In this document: positions 33,950 through 41,462 of the stretch, in pieces | How the letters are laid out: every line of letters begins with the position of its first letter | How positions within the stretch are numbered: the stretch's first letter is position 1 | Notes under the pieces: model-generated | Seen by the model: only the letters and a program-made list of their open reading frames with translations | Told to the model about the DNA's origin: nothing | The model's database searches: none | Made by a program: the position numbers and the translations under genes | Assembly (NCBI GenBank): GCA_023459215.1 | Contig: JAEWVF010000026.1 | Span: 1-64,000 of the forward strand | Direction of reading: 5' to 3' | Source of the DNA: Chloroflexota bacterium | Lineage (GTDB): Bacteria > Chloroflexota > Anaerolineae > Anaerolineales > Villigracilaceae | Length of the DNA stretch: 64,000 bases

Positions 33950-34509
33950 GGTTGGACTCCTTCCTGCGATTTGAGCAGGGTGAAAACTTTTTCTACCGCA
34001 ATCGGCACGGCGGCGGCGATCGCGGGGGTCAGTTCTTCGGTGAAATCGTAAATATGGGCGGCTTCGATGGCTACAATCTGGATGTCCTCGTCACGGGGCA
34101 GGTCGGCCCCCATGCTTCGTCCCAGTTTAAGGGCCGCTTTCAGCGAAAGGTCGTGGGCCGAGGCGCTGTGGCCGTGCAGCAGGTCCTCGAGCGAATCCAG
34201 GCTGAAGCTGACCACCTCGCCCTGAGCGTGCTGGCCGGTGTTGAGCGAATCGACCAGGACGACGCGCTCGTAACCGACCATCTGCTCCATCAGCGCGATT
34301 CCAGCCAGGGCCAGGCATTCGACTTTTATATCCCCCACCTTCTCCTCTCTGCCCCCCTTCATCCCCCCAGTTTCGCGTAGATCAGCAAAATTAGGGGGAG
34401 ACGAGGGGGGTGCGGTCAGGATTTTCTCCACCTCCTGCGCCACCACCCAGCCGACACCGTCGTCGCCGAGAATGGGGTTGCCGAGGCCGATGATCAGGGT
34501 TTTGGTCAT
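33946..34509 (-). CDS. [NiFe]-hydrogenase maturation protease
   Basis: A 187-residue endopeptidase of the HycI/HyaD/FrcD type, which clips the C-terminus of the hydrogenase large subunit after nickel insertion. GLGNPILGDDGVG (residues 8-20) gives the first nickel-binding acid, and LVDSLNTG and HDLSLKAAL follow. About 28 residues after the first helix (APPSSPP to VGD) look inserted: they are encoded by a G/C-run palindromic repeat at 34330-34411 and are absent from a typical family layout. It lies directly behind mvhA, its likely substrate. Confidence 0.88.
   Translation of the reverse strand: MTKTLIIGLGNPILGDDGVGWVVAQEVEKILTAPPSSPPNFADLRETGGMKGGREEKVGDIKVECLALAGIALMEQMVGYERVVLVDSLNTGQHAQGEVVSFSLDSLEDLLHGHSASAHDLSLKAALKLGRSMGADLPRDEDIQIVAIEAAHIYDFTEELTPAIAAAVPIAVEKVFTLLKSQEGVQP
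34330..34411 (-). repeat. Palindromic repeat inserted in frame in the protease gene
   Basis: Runs of C at 34331-34369 (ccccac, gccccccttc, atcccccc) are mirrored by runs of G at 34391-34411 (taggggg, gagggggg), giving an imperfect inverted repeat. It has no stop codon and adds a Pro/Gly-rich loop. Confidence 0.65.
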
Positions 34510-34514
34510 GGCGA

Positions 34515-34596
34515 TAATCGTTACTCGTTACTCGATATTTGATACTCGATGTTCCAAGCTCGAATATCTATTCTCTTAATATCGAATTTCGAAATC
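34515..34596 (-). repeat. TCGA-rich simple repeat between mvhA and the protease gene
   Basis: The gap is made of reiterated words such as ACTCGATA, CTCGAATAT and ATCGAATTTCGAAA. Read on the minus strand it shares GAACATCGAGTA with the purL-purQ spacer at 44265-44333, in the same orientation relative to the genes. Confidence 0.65.
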
Positions 34597-36066
34597 CTAA
34601 TCCACAAACTGTTTAATCACATCCACCACCTGGCCGTCCTTGTCATGGATTTTGACTTCCAGCGGCATCTGGCCGGGCAGCGAGTGGGTGGCGCAGCCGA
34701 AGCACGGGTCGTAGGCGCGGAAAGCCATCTCGACCATGTTGAGCAATCCCTCGTTGACCTTGCCGCCTTTGATCAGGTTGCGGGCGGCCTTGTTGGTCGA
34801 CATCTGGATGGGCGCATAGTTGTTGGTTGTGCCGACAATCAGGTTGACCTTGGTCAGGATGCCGCGCTCGTCGGTGGTGTAGTGATGAGTGAGCGTGCCG
34901 CGCGGAGCCTCGACGATGCCCACGCCCTCGGTCGGTTTCTCGGTTGGGACTTTGTGGACGTTTGGCGAGGTGATTTCGGGGTCGGTAGCCAGTTCCACCC
35001 AATGTTCGGCGGCGTAGAGCAGTTCGACCAGCCGTGCCCAGTGAATGGCCAGCCGCTGGTGGACGGGTTTGCCGCCCAGGGTGGCGTACATTTCCTCGTA
35101 GGCTTCCTGCGCGCGCGGGGTGGCCATGCCATCGGAGGCATTCAGGCGCGAGAGCGGGGTGGCCATGTAAACGCCTGAATCCTTGCCGTCGGTGAAACCC
35201 TTCCAGCCGACATTCTTGAGATACGGGAATTTGAGATAGGTCCACGGTTCGACGCGTTCGGCGATATGGTCAAGATATTCGTGCGGGGCATACTTGCAGA
35301 ACTCTTTGCCGTCCGGGTCGACCACGCGCACCTTGCCATCGTAGAAATTGACCTTGTTATTGGCGTCCACCAGGCCCATGTAGTAGGTTTTGTGGGTGTA
35401 TACGTCACCGACAATCAGGTCAAGGTAGGTTTTGTTGGCCAAAACAATGTCTTTGAAGGCCTGGATGCTGAACAGGGCAAAATCAATCGCCCAGCGCCCC
35501 ATTTCTTCGATGTTTTTACGTTCTTCTTCGCTGAGCATCTTGGTGATGCCGCCGGGGATGCTGGTGGCCGGGTGGACTTTGCGCCCGCCGATGATTTCCA
35601 CCGTATTGTGGCCGTATTTGCGCATCTGGATGACCTTACTGCCAATTTCCAGCCCGACCTTGTGGATGACACCGAGAATATTGCGTTCGGCTACCGGCGC
35701 ATCCGGCCCGACGATGAAGTCCGGCCCGCCCAGGGCATAGAAATGGGTGGTGTGATCCGTGGCATAAAAAGCCATATAGAGCAGTTCGCGCAGCAGTTTG
35801 GCCGTGCGCGGCGGGTCGACGTGGTAAACGGCGTCCGCGGCCTTGGCAGCAGCCATGTGGTGCGCTTCGGGGCAGACGCCGCAGATGCGGTTGGTCAGCA
35901 GCGGCATTTCCTCCACCGGGCGGCCCACGCAAAAGCGCTCGAATCCGCGCAGTTCGGGAATCTGGAAGTAGGAATTGGCGACATCGCCCTGGTCATCGAG
36001 GAAGATGTCAATTTTGCCGTGACCTTCGAGCCGGGTGATTGGGTCAATGGTAATTCTTTGGGTCAT
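34597..36066 (-). CDS. mvhA: [NiFe]-hydrogenase large subunit, group 3c-like
   Basis: A 489-residue catalytic subunit that oxidises or produces H2 at a NiFe(CN)2CO centre. The N-terminal ligands are in RICGVCPEAH and the C-terminal ones in DPCFGCATH. A 28-residue tail after that His is the peptide removed by the protease encoded next. The ATG at 36066 has GGAGG upstream; the longer frame runs into a repeat. It sits with MvhG, MvhD and HdrABC, so it is the cytoplasmic F420-independent (Mvh) type. The Hyp maturation genes are not in this window. Confidence 0.93.
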   Translation of the reverse strand: MTQRITIDPITRLEGHGKIDIFLDDQGDVANSYFQIPELRGFERFCVGRPVEEMPLLTNRICGVCPEAHHMAAAKAADAVYHVDPPRTAKLLRELLYMAFYATDHTTHFYALGGPDFIVGPDAPVAERNILGVIHKVGLEIGSKVIQMRKYGHNTVEIIGGRKVHPATSIPGGITKMLSEEERKNIEEMGRWAIDFALFSIQAFKDIVLANKTYLDLIVGDVYTHKTYYMGLVDANNKVNFYDGKVRVVDPDGKEFCKYAPHEYLDHIAERVEPWTYLKFPYLKNVGWKGFTDGKDSGVYMATPLSRLNASDGMATPRAQEAYEEMYATLGGKPVHQRLAIHWARLVELLYAAEHWVELATDPEITSPNVHKVPTEKPTEGVGIVEAPRGTLTHHYTTDERGILTKVNLIVGTTNNYAPIQMSTNKAARNLIKGGKVNEGLLNMVEMAFRAYDPCFGCATHSLPGQMPLEVKIHDKDGQVVDVIKQFVD

Positions 36067-36080
36067 AGTTGCCTCCGAGA

Positions 36081-36145
36081 AATGCAGAATGTAGAATGCA
36101 GATTGCAGAATTTCATTCCGCATTCATCATTCTGCATTCTGCATT
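36081..36145 (-). repeat. GCAGAAT-type inverted repeat between mvhG and mvhA
   Basis: The 18-bp arms 36081-36098 and 36128-36145 match at 17 positions and are built from reiterated AATGCAGAAT words. The right arm overlaps the mvhG stop codon. Confidence 0.75.
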
Positions 36146-37127
36146 ATTTCTTCCACGCCTTCGTGCTGGCTCGTAGCAACGAATCGGCCAGGTTGAAGCG
36201 GTAGAACTGCCCGGTCGGGTCGGGGATGCCGTCCAGGATGCGTTCGATTTCTGCCGGTTCGGTGGAGTCGACAACCGAGGCAAAGGATGTGATCAGGCGC
36301 GCACCGTAGTCGAGCACGCCCTCAGCCGGGCCGTAACAGCCGATGCACTGCGCCCCAACCGAGGGGCAGCGCGCATTACAGCCGGAGCGGGTCGCCGGGC
36401 CGTTGCAGGGCACACCCTGCTCGAGAATGCACAGTTCCGGGTCGAGCGGGGCCACTTCCTGGATGCGGTGGAAGGCGCTGATGTGTTTGACATCCCGTTT
36501 GCGTTTGCACTCATCGCAGACAGTCGAGTTGCCCGCGCCGATGACCGCGCCCTTGGGCGGCAGTTCGGCTTTGCTCTGCAAGACCTGGATGACCAGGTTG
36601 ATGACCGCCGCAATCTGGTGGCTTTCAGGCGGACAGCCGGGCATGTAATAGTCCACGTCCACGACCTGGGCCAGGGTTTTCAGCACGGGTTTCATGGCTG
36701 GCAGGGTTAGCTCACCTTCCGGGACACGGAAAACAGGCTGCGGGTGGATGTTCTCGGGGTTGACCGTCGAAACGGTGTGGTAGGCGGTGGCGAAAATCTC
36801 ATCGATGCCGGAAAGGTTGGCCAGTCCGGGGATACATCCCTCTGTGGCGCAAGAGCCGAAGGCAACCAGGATTTGCGATTTGCGGCGCAGCAGGTGGGCC
36901 AGGTGTTCGTTTTCCTCGGTGCGGATGCCGCCGTTCCACAGGGTCAGCAGGATGGATTTGTCCTCCATCGCTTCGACATCCTGGTATTTGGCGTCCATGG
37001 CGACCGGCCAGAAAACCACGTCGAAGTTGGCGTCCACATCCAGGATGGTTTCATGGGTGTTCAGCACGGCGATTTCACAGCCGCCGCAGGAGGCGGCCCA
37101 ATACATGGCGAATTTCGGCTTACTCAT
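36144..37127 (-). CDS. mvhG: [NiFe]-hydrogenase small subunit
   Basis: A 327-residue electron-transfer subunit. The proximal cluster cysteines are in ASCGGCEIAVL (14, 17), GSCATEGC and PGCPPE. Further clusters are bound by CDECKRKRD and the Cys-rich CNGPATRSGCNARCP and QCIGCYGP segments, giving the three [4Fe-4S] pattern of MvhG/FrhG. It has no Tat signal, so the enzyme is cytoplasmic. The ATG overlaps the mvhD stop (ATGA). Confidence 0.92.
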   Translation of the reverse strand: MSKPKFAMYWAASCGGCEIAVLNTHETILDVDANFDVVFWPVAMDAKYQDVEAMEDKSILLTLWNGGIRTEENEHLAHLLRRKSQILVAFGSCATEGCIPGLANLSGIDEIFATAYHTVSTVNPENIHPQPVFRVPEGELTLPAMKPVLKTLAQVVDVDYYMPGCPPESHQIAAVINLVIQVLQSKAELPPKGAVIGAGNSTVCDECKRKRDVKHISAFHRIQEVAPLDPELCILEQGVPCNGPATRSGCNARCPSVGAQCIGCYGPAEGVLDYGARLITSFASVVDSTEPAEIERILDGIPDPTGQFYRFNLADSLLRASTKAWKK

Positions 37128-37588
37128 GCGGCCACCTCCAGGGCGGGTTCGGGCTGGTGTTCGGTTTGTTCGTCCCATTTGGGCCAGTTGAGCGGCCCCA
37201 GGGCGCGGATTTCCTCGACCAGCTTGGTGATTTCTTCGGCCAGGTGTACGCCCTCAGCGGCGCTGGCCCAAACCAGTTTGACGCGCCCCGGTTCGATGCC
37301 CAGCCCGGCCAGGGTGCGGCGCAGGAGCAGGAAACGGCGCAGGGCCTTGTAATTCTGGTCGATGTAATGGCATTCGCCGGGGTGGCAGCCGGTAATCATG
37401 ACACCGTCTGCGCCGCCGGCCAGGGCCTTCATGACAAAGGTCGGATCCATGCGGCCTGAACACATCAGGCGCACCAGGCGCACGTTCGGCGGATATTTTA
37501 CGCGGGCAGTCCCGGCCAGGTCGGCGGCGCGGTAACTGCACCAGTTACAGGTGAAACCAATGATGGTGGGTTCAAATTTTTCGCTCAT
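37124..37588 (-). CDS. mvhD: Hydrogenase iron-sulfur (delta) subunit
   Basis: A 154-residue MvhD-family protein carrying a [2Fe-2S] cluster that passes electrons from the hydrogenase to HdrA. Cysteines lie in FTCNWCS (14, 17), LMCSGRMD and GCHPGECHY. The C-terminal 20 residues are an acidic/Pro-rich tail. GGAG precedes the ATG, 13 nt behind hdrA. Its presence is the strongest sign that the hydrogenase and Hdr proteins form one complex. Confidence 0.92.
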   Translation of the reverse strand: MSEKFEPTIIGFTCNWCSYRAADLAGTARVKYPPNVRLVRLMCSGRMDPTFVMKALAGGADGVMITGCHPGECHYIDQNYKALRRFLLLRRTLAGLGIEPGRVKLVWASAAEGVHLAEEITKLVEEIRALGPLNWPKWDEQTEHQPEPALEVAA

Positions 37589-37601
37589 CGTGTTCTCCTG
37601 T

Positions 37602-39608
37602 TCAGGCGACCATCAGCAGGCCGTCGATCTGGGCCAGGATTTGTTCGTTGGAGAAGCCGGTTCCGCTGATCGCGCCTGCCGGGCAGGCGGCCACGCAGGT
37701 GCCGCAGCCCTGGCACAGGGCCGGGTTGATGCGGGTAACTGCCAGGTCGCTGATGAAGGAGATGGCATTGAAGGGGCACAGGTTGTTGCAGATGCGGCAG
37801 CCGGAGCATTTCTCTTCATCTACGGTGGCGCGGATGGGTTCGAGGGCAACTTCCTTTTGTAGGATTTTGTCCAGTACGCGCGCCGCCGCTGCCGCTCCCT
37901 GCGCGACCGAGGTGGGGATGTCCTTCGGGCCGCTGGCGCAGCCGGCAATCATCACACCGTCGGTCATGGTCGAGACCGGGTCGAGTTTGGGGTGCTTTTC
38001 AATGAACCAGCTATCCGCCGAGCAGGAAATGCCGAACTTCTTGGCGGTTTCTTTGGCATCGCTGCGCGGCTCCATGCCATTCGACAGGATGACCATGTCG
38101 ACCGGGATGCGGCGCTGCTTGCCCGCGAAGGTGTCCTCGACCTGGATGATGAGTTTGCCTTCTTCGTGCGGCTGGCGGGCGGCGTCGGTGACTTCGGCCA
38201 CTTTGCCGCGCACCATCAGTGTCCCTTCTTCGAGCACGCGCTGGTAGAACTCGTCGTAGGCCTTGGCCGCGGTACGCATGTCGATGTAAAACTCGTAGAC
38301 GGTTGCCCCGGTGCGTTCCTTAACCAGGTGGGCGAACTTCAGGCTCTGCATACAACAGATGGTCGAGCAGTAATTGTTGAAGTTGCGGTCGCGCGAACCG
38401 ACGCAGTGGATGATGCCGACTGTTTTCGGCGTGGTTTTGCCATCGCGCATGACGATGTTGCCGTTGGTCGGCCCGGCGGCATTGCTCAAGCGCTCGAATT
38501 CCAGGCTGTTGAAAACGTTGGCCAGCCGTCCGTAACCGTAATTGGTCACTTTGCGGGCATCGAACAGGTCATAGCCAGTCGCCAGGATGATGTTGCCGAC
38601 TTCGACGTTGAAAAGTTCATCCTGCTGGTTGAAGTCGATGGCGTTGGTCGGACAGAACTTTTCGCAGGCCTTGCAGGTGCCTTTTTGGAAATAGGTGCAG
38701 TTTTCGCGGTCGATAACCGGATACTTGGGCACGGCCTGGGCGAACGGGGTGTAAACCACTTTGCGGTAGCCCAGCCCGGCTTCGTAGACATCGTCGATGA
38801 TTTTCTTGGGGCATTTCTCGATGCAAACGGCGCAGCCGGTGCACAGGTCTTCGTTGACGTAGCGCGCCTTTTTGCGGATGGTGACGCCGAAGTTGCCGAC
38901 GTAGCCACTGACGCTTTCGACCTCGCTCCAGGTCAGCAGGGTGATGTTCGGGTGCGTCCCAGCCTCGACCATGCGTGGGGTCAGGATACAGGCCGAACAG
39001 TCCAGGGTCGGGAAGGTTTTGTCGAACTGGGCCATGTGCCCGCCGATGGAGGGTTCGCGCTCGACCAGATAAACGTGGAAACCGGCGTTGGCAATTTCCA
39101 GCGCGGCCTGGATTCCAGCGATGCCGCCGCCGACCACCAGCGTGTTCGGGTTGATCGGCACTTTCAGTTCCTGCAACGGCTCATCGTACAGGACGCGATG
39201 CACGCCGCCCGAAAGGATGGCCTTGGATTTTTCGGTTGCGGCGACCTTGTCGGTATGCACCCACGAAACCTGCTCGCGGATTGAGACCAGTTCGCACATA
39301 TACGGGTTCAGCCCGGCATTTTCGCTTGCCTTGCGGAAGGTTTTCTCGTGCAGGTGCGGCGAACAGGCTGCCACGACAACCCCGTCCAACCCAAATTCCT
39401 TGATATCCTTTTCGATCAACTCCTGGCCGAGGCTGGAGCACATGAATTTGTAATCGCGGGCAACCACCACGCCTTTGTGCGCCAGTTCTTCCCCGGCCCA
39501 CTTGGCAACGTTTTCCACGTCCACCATCCCGGCGATGTTGGAGCCGCAATGGCAAACGTAAACGCCGATTTTCTCAGGTTTTTTATTGGGTTTTTCTTCG
39601 GCGCTCAT
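37602..39608 (-). CDS. hdrA: Heterodisulfide reductase-like subunit A (FAD, electron bifurcation)
   Basis: A 668-residue flavoprotein, the bifurcating subunit in methanogens. The N-terminal domain carries CHCGSNIAG, FMCSS, ACSPHLHEKTFR and the SWVH motif. The FAD dinucleotide fold is VVGGGIAG at 158-165, followed by GGHMAQFD. An inserted ferredoxin has CTGCAVCIEKCP near 246-257 and a second cluster CKACEKFCP. The C-terminal 2x[4Fe-4S] ferredoxin (CSGCRICNNLCP, CQGCGTCVAACP) is at about 612-652. All expected cluster motifs are intact and the length fits methanogen HdrA. AGGAGG precedes the ATG. Confidence 0.93.
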   Translation of the reverse strand: MSAEEKPNKKPEKIGVYVCHCGSNIAGMVDVENVAKWAGEELAHKGVVVARDYKFMCSSLGQELIEKDIKEFGLDGVVVAACSPHLHEKTFRKASENAGLNPYMCELVSIREQVSWVHTDKVAATEKSKAILSGGVHRVLYDEPLQELKVPINPNTLVVGGGIAGIQAALEIANAGFHVYLVEREPSIGGHMAQFDKTFPTLDCSACILTPRMVEAGTHPNITLLTWSEVESVSGYVGNFGVTIRKKARYVNEDLCTGCAVCIEKCPKKIIDDVYEAGLGYRKVVYTPFAQAVPKYPVIDRENCTYFQKGTCKACEKFCPTNAIDFNQQDELFNVEVGNIILATGYDLFDARKVTNYGYGRLANVFNSLEFERLSNAAGPTNGNIVMRDGKTTPKTVGIIHCVGSRDRNFNNYCSTICCMQSLKFAHLVKERTGATVYEFYIDMRTAAKAYDEFYQRVLEEGTLMVRGKVAEVTDAARQPHEEGKLIIQVEDTFAGKQRRIPVDMVILSNGMEPRSDAKETAKKFGISCSADSWFIEKHPKLDPVSTMTDGVMIAGCASGPKDIPTSVAQGAAAAARVLDKILQKEVALEPIRATVDEEKCSGCRICNNLCPFNAISFISDLAVTRINPALCQGCGTCVAACPAGAISGTGFSNEQILAQIDGLLMVA

Positions 39609-40600
39609 TCCTTCACCTCCTGCTGGGGATTGGGATTGTTCTTCAGCCGCCGCTGGGGCATGGGCAGGCCTTCGGCTTTTTTCTTGGGACTTTCGACCGG
39701 CTCAGGAACGCTGACGCCGATCCGCTGGAGGGCTTTCTTTGCGCTGACAATTTCCATGCCAAAGCCGAGGTCTTTGGCTTCCAGACCAAAAGCCAGGCCC
39801 ATCAGTTGGGTGAAGAAAACGATAGGCATCTGGTAGTTGGTGCCGAAGAAGCGGTTGGTTTCCGCCTGGTAGGCGTCCAGGTTCATCTGGCACATCGGGC
39901 AGACGGTGGTCATGATGTCGGCCTGGTAATTGTCCGCCGAGGCAACCAGGCGGCGGATCAACTCGTAAGCAGTTTCCGGGCCGATCTGGGTCATGTGTCC
40001 GCCGCAGCAAGTGGTCTTGAGCGGGAAGTCGATCACCTCCGCGCCGAGGGCTTTGAGCAACTCGTCCAGTTCGGTCGGGTGTTCATGGTCGGACCAGCGG
40101 TGGTAATAATCGGGGCGCGGCACCATGCAGCCCAGGTAGGGCGCGATGCGCAGCCCGGTCAGGGGCCGCACCACCTTGCTTTTAATGGTATCCAGACCCA
40201 CGTCGTAGATGAGCACCTCGAGCAGGTGGCGGATGTCGAGCGAACCCGGATCGTAATGCAATCCGCCCGCCGCGAGGGCCTCGTTGACCTTTTCCCCCAG
40301 GGCCGGGCGTTCGGCCATGTAGTAATCGGCTTTGGACAGGTTCAGGTAGCAGGCCGAGCAGGGCGCGACGACGGTGTGGGTGCTATTGGCCTGCTGGGAG
40401 GCGATGGCCAGGTTGCGGGCGATCAGCGAATAGGCAGGAATCAGGTTGATGCTCAGGTATTCGGTTGCGCCGCAGCAGTTCCAATCGTCGATTTCATGCA
40501 GTTCCATGCCGAGCACGCCTTTGATTGCGCGCAGCGAATCGCCGTAGGCTTTGGCAGAGCCTTCCATGGAGCAGCCGGGATAGAGAATGTATTCGTTCAT
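39605..40600 (-). CDS. hdrB: Heterodisulfide reductase-like subunit B
   Basis: A 331-residue subunit with two complete CCG motifs: C10, C42-C43, C81, C84 and C158, C198-C199, C234, C237. In methanogen HdrB these hold two noncubane [4Fe-4S] clusters that cleave the CoM-S-S-CoB disulfide. Bacteria of this group do not make those thiols, so the acceptor here is unknown. The C-terminal 40 residues are a basic Pro/Asn-rich tail. Both ends overlap neighbouring genes by ATGA, so translation is coupled. Confidence 0.92.
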   Translation of the reverse strand: MNEYILYPGCSMEGSAKAYGDSLRAIKGVLGMELHEIDDWNCCGATEYLSINLIPAYSLIARNLAIASQQANSTHTVVAPCSACYLNLSKADYYMAERPALGEKVNEALAAGGLHYDPGSLDIRHLLEVLIYDVGLDTIKSKVVRPLTGLRIAPYLGCMVPRPDYYHRWSDHEHPTELDELLKALGAEVIDFPLKTTCCGGHMTQIGPETAYELIRRLVASADNYQADIMTTVCPMCQMNLDAYQAETNRFFGTNYQMPIVFFTQLMGLAFGLEAKDLGFGMEIVSAKKALQRIGVSVPEPVESPKKKAEGLPMPQRRLKNNPNPQQEVKE

Positions 40601-41193
40601 TCTGTTAACTCCAGGGTTTTGGCTTTTTCAAGGATGTTGGTGAGTTGTTCCATGTTTTTGATGCGGGTTGGCGTGATATTCATGCGCTGCTTGGTCAGCA
40701 TTCCCAATCCCATGCCGGCCATGCCAGGCAGGCGCAGCGGGAAGTGTTTGATGTAATGGAAGCTGGCCAGCCCCAATTCAAAACTGCGCCCGAAACTCTC
40801 CACCATTCCTACGAAGGTTTGAGAAAAATCGGGCGCAGTTGAGTCTTTATACTGCTTGGCCTTGATGTCCATGCCTTTGAGCGTGTACATGACATCGGCA
40901 ATATGCACATTTTGCGGACAGCGCACCACGCAGTGATAACAGGACACGCAAATCCAGGGTGTGTTGCTGCGGAGGACATCTTCCCTCATGCCAGCCCTGA
41001 GCATGGCGAACAACATGCGCGGGGTATGATCCATATCGGCAGCGGAGGGGCAGGAGCCGCCGCAGGTGCCGCACTGGATGCACATCTCCAGCCGTGACAC
41101 TCCGGCGGTGGCGACGCTGACCTCGTGCAGCAGGGTCAAATCTTCTTGCTGGCGCAGGCCTGCGCCTTGTTTGGGCACAGTTGCATTTGGCAT
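40597..41193 (-). CDS. hdrC: Heterodisulfide reductase-like subunit C
   Basis: A 198-residue iron-sulfur subunit and first gene of the operon. Two [4Fe-4S] motifs are CIQCGTCGGSCP (about 38-49) and CVSCYHCVVRCP (about 82-93). It links HdrA to HdrB electronically. No membrane anchor is present, so the complex is soluble. GGAGG lies 4 nt before the ATG. Upstream is a 270-bp regulatory gap shared with purL. Confidence 0.93.
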   Translation of the reverse strand: MPNATVPKQGAGLRQQEDLTLLHEVSVATAGVSRLEMCIQCGTCGGSCPSAADMDHTPRMLFAMLRAGMREDVLRSNTPWICVSCYHCVVRCPQNVHIADVMYTLKGMDIKAKQYKDSTAPDFSQTFVGMVESFGRSFELGLASFHYIKHFPLRLPGMAGMGLGMLTKQRMNITPTRIKNMEQLTNILEKAKTLELTE

Positions 41194-41317
41194 GAGACCT
41201 CCATATTTAGTTATAAAAAAGTGGCGGAGTTATCAGATTGTCTTATGAAAAAACCTCTTACAGTAAAGGATACATTTTTTTATCCCCCTTTTGTCAGTAT
41301 GAAAAATCACCAGGGAA

Positions 41318-41333
41318 TGTGACAAAAGTCACA
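41318..41333. promoter_or_regulatory. Perfect CRP-type dyad
   Basis: TGTGA-N6-TCACA matches the CRP consensus exactly. It lies between hdrC (starting 125 nt to the left) and purL (130 nt to the right). Confidence 0.65.
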
Positions 41334-41359
41334 GTTTTTTGCGCATGTCATAATCTTAT

Positions 41360-41375
41360 GGTGAAAAAAGTCACA
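41360..41375. promoter_or_regulatory. Second CRP-type dyad
   Basis: GGTGA-N6-TCACA differs from the consensus at one base and lies 42 bp from the first dyad, four helical turns away, so both would face the same side of the DNA. Confidence 0.55.
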
Positions 41376-41406
41376 AAGTCGGCGTATTCCCGCCTGGGCA
41401 AAGTGT

Positions 41407-41435
41407 TTGACTAGACAAATCGCGCAGGGTAAAAT
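41407..41435 (+). promoter_or_regulatory. purL promoter
   Basis: The -35 TTGACT (41407-41412) and -10 TAAAAT (41430-41435) are 17 bp apart. Transcription would start near 41442, leaving a leader of about 20 nt. Confidence 0.7.
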
Positions 41436-41462
41436 GAACCATTCTTGCACAAGGTGGTTGCC

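Noticed and set aside
37992..39284. Plus-strand open frame of 430 codons
   Set aside because: Antisense to hdrA, which has intact flavin and cluster motifs; no recognisable protein features.
34597..41193. Archaeal origin of the whole window because of Hdr/Mvh genes
   Set aside because: All other genes, promoters and ribosome binding sites are bacterial, and bacterial Hdr-Mvh sets are known.
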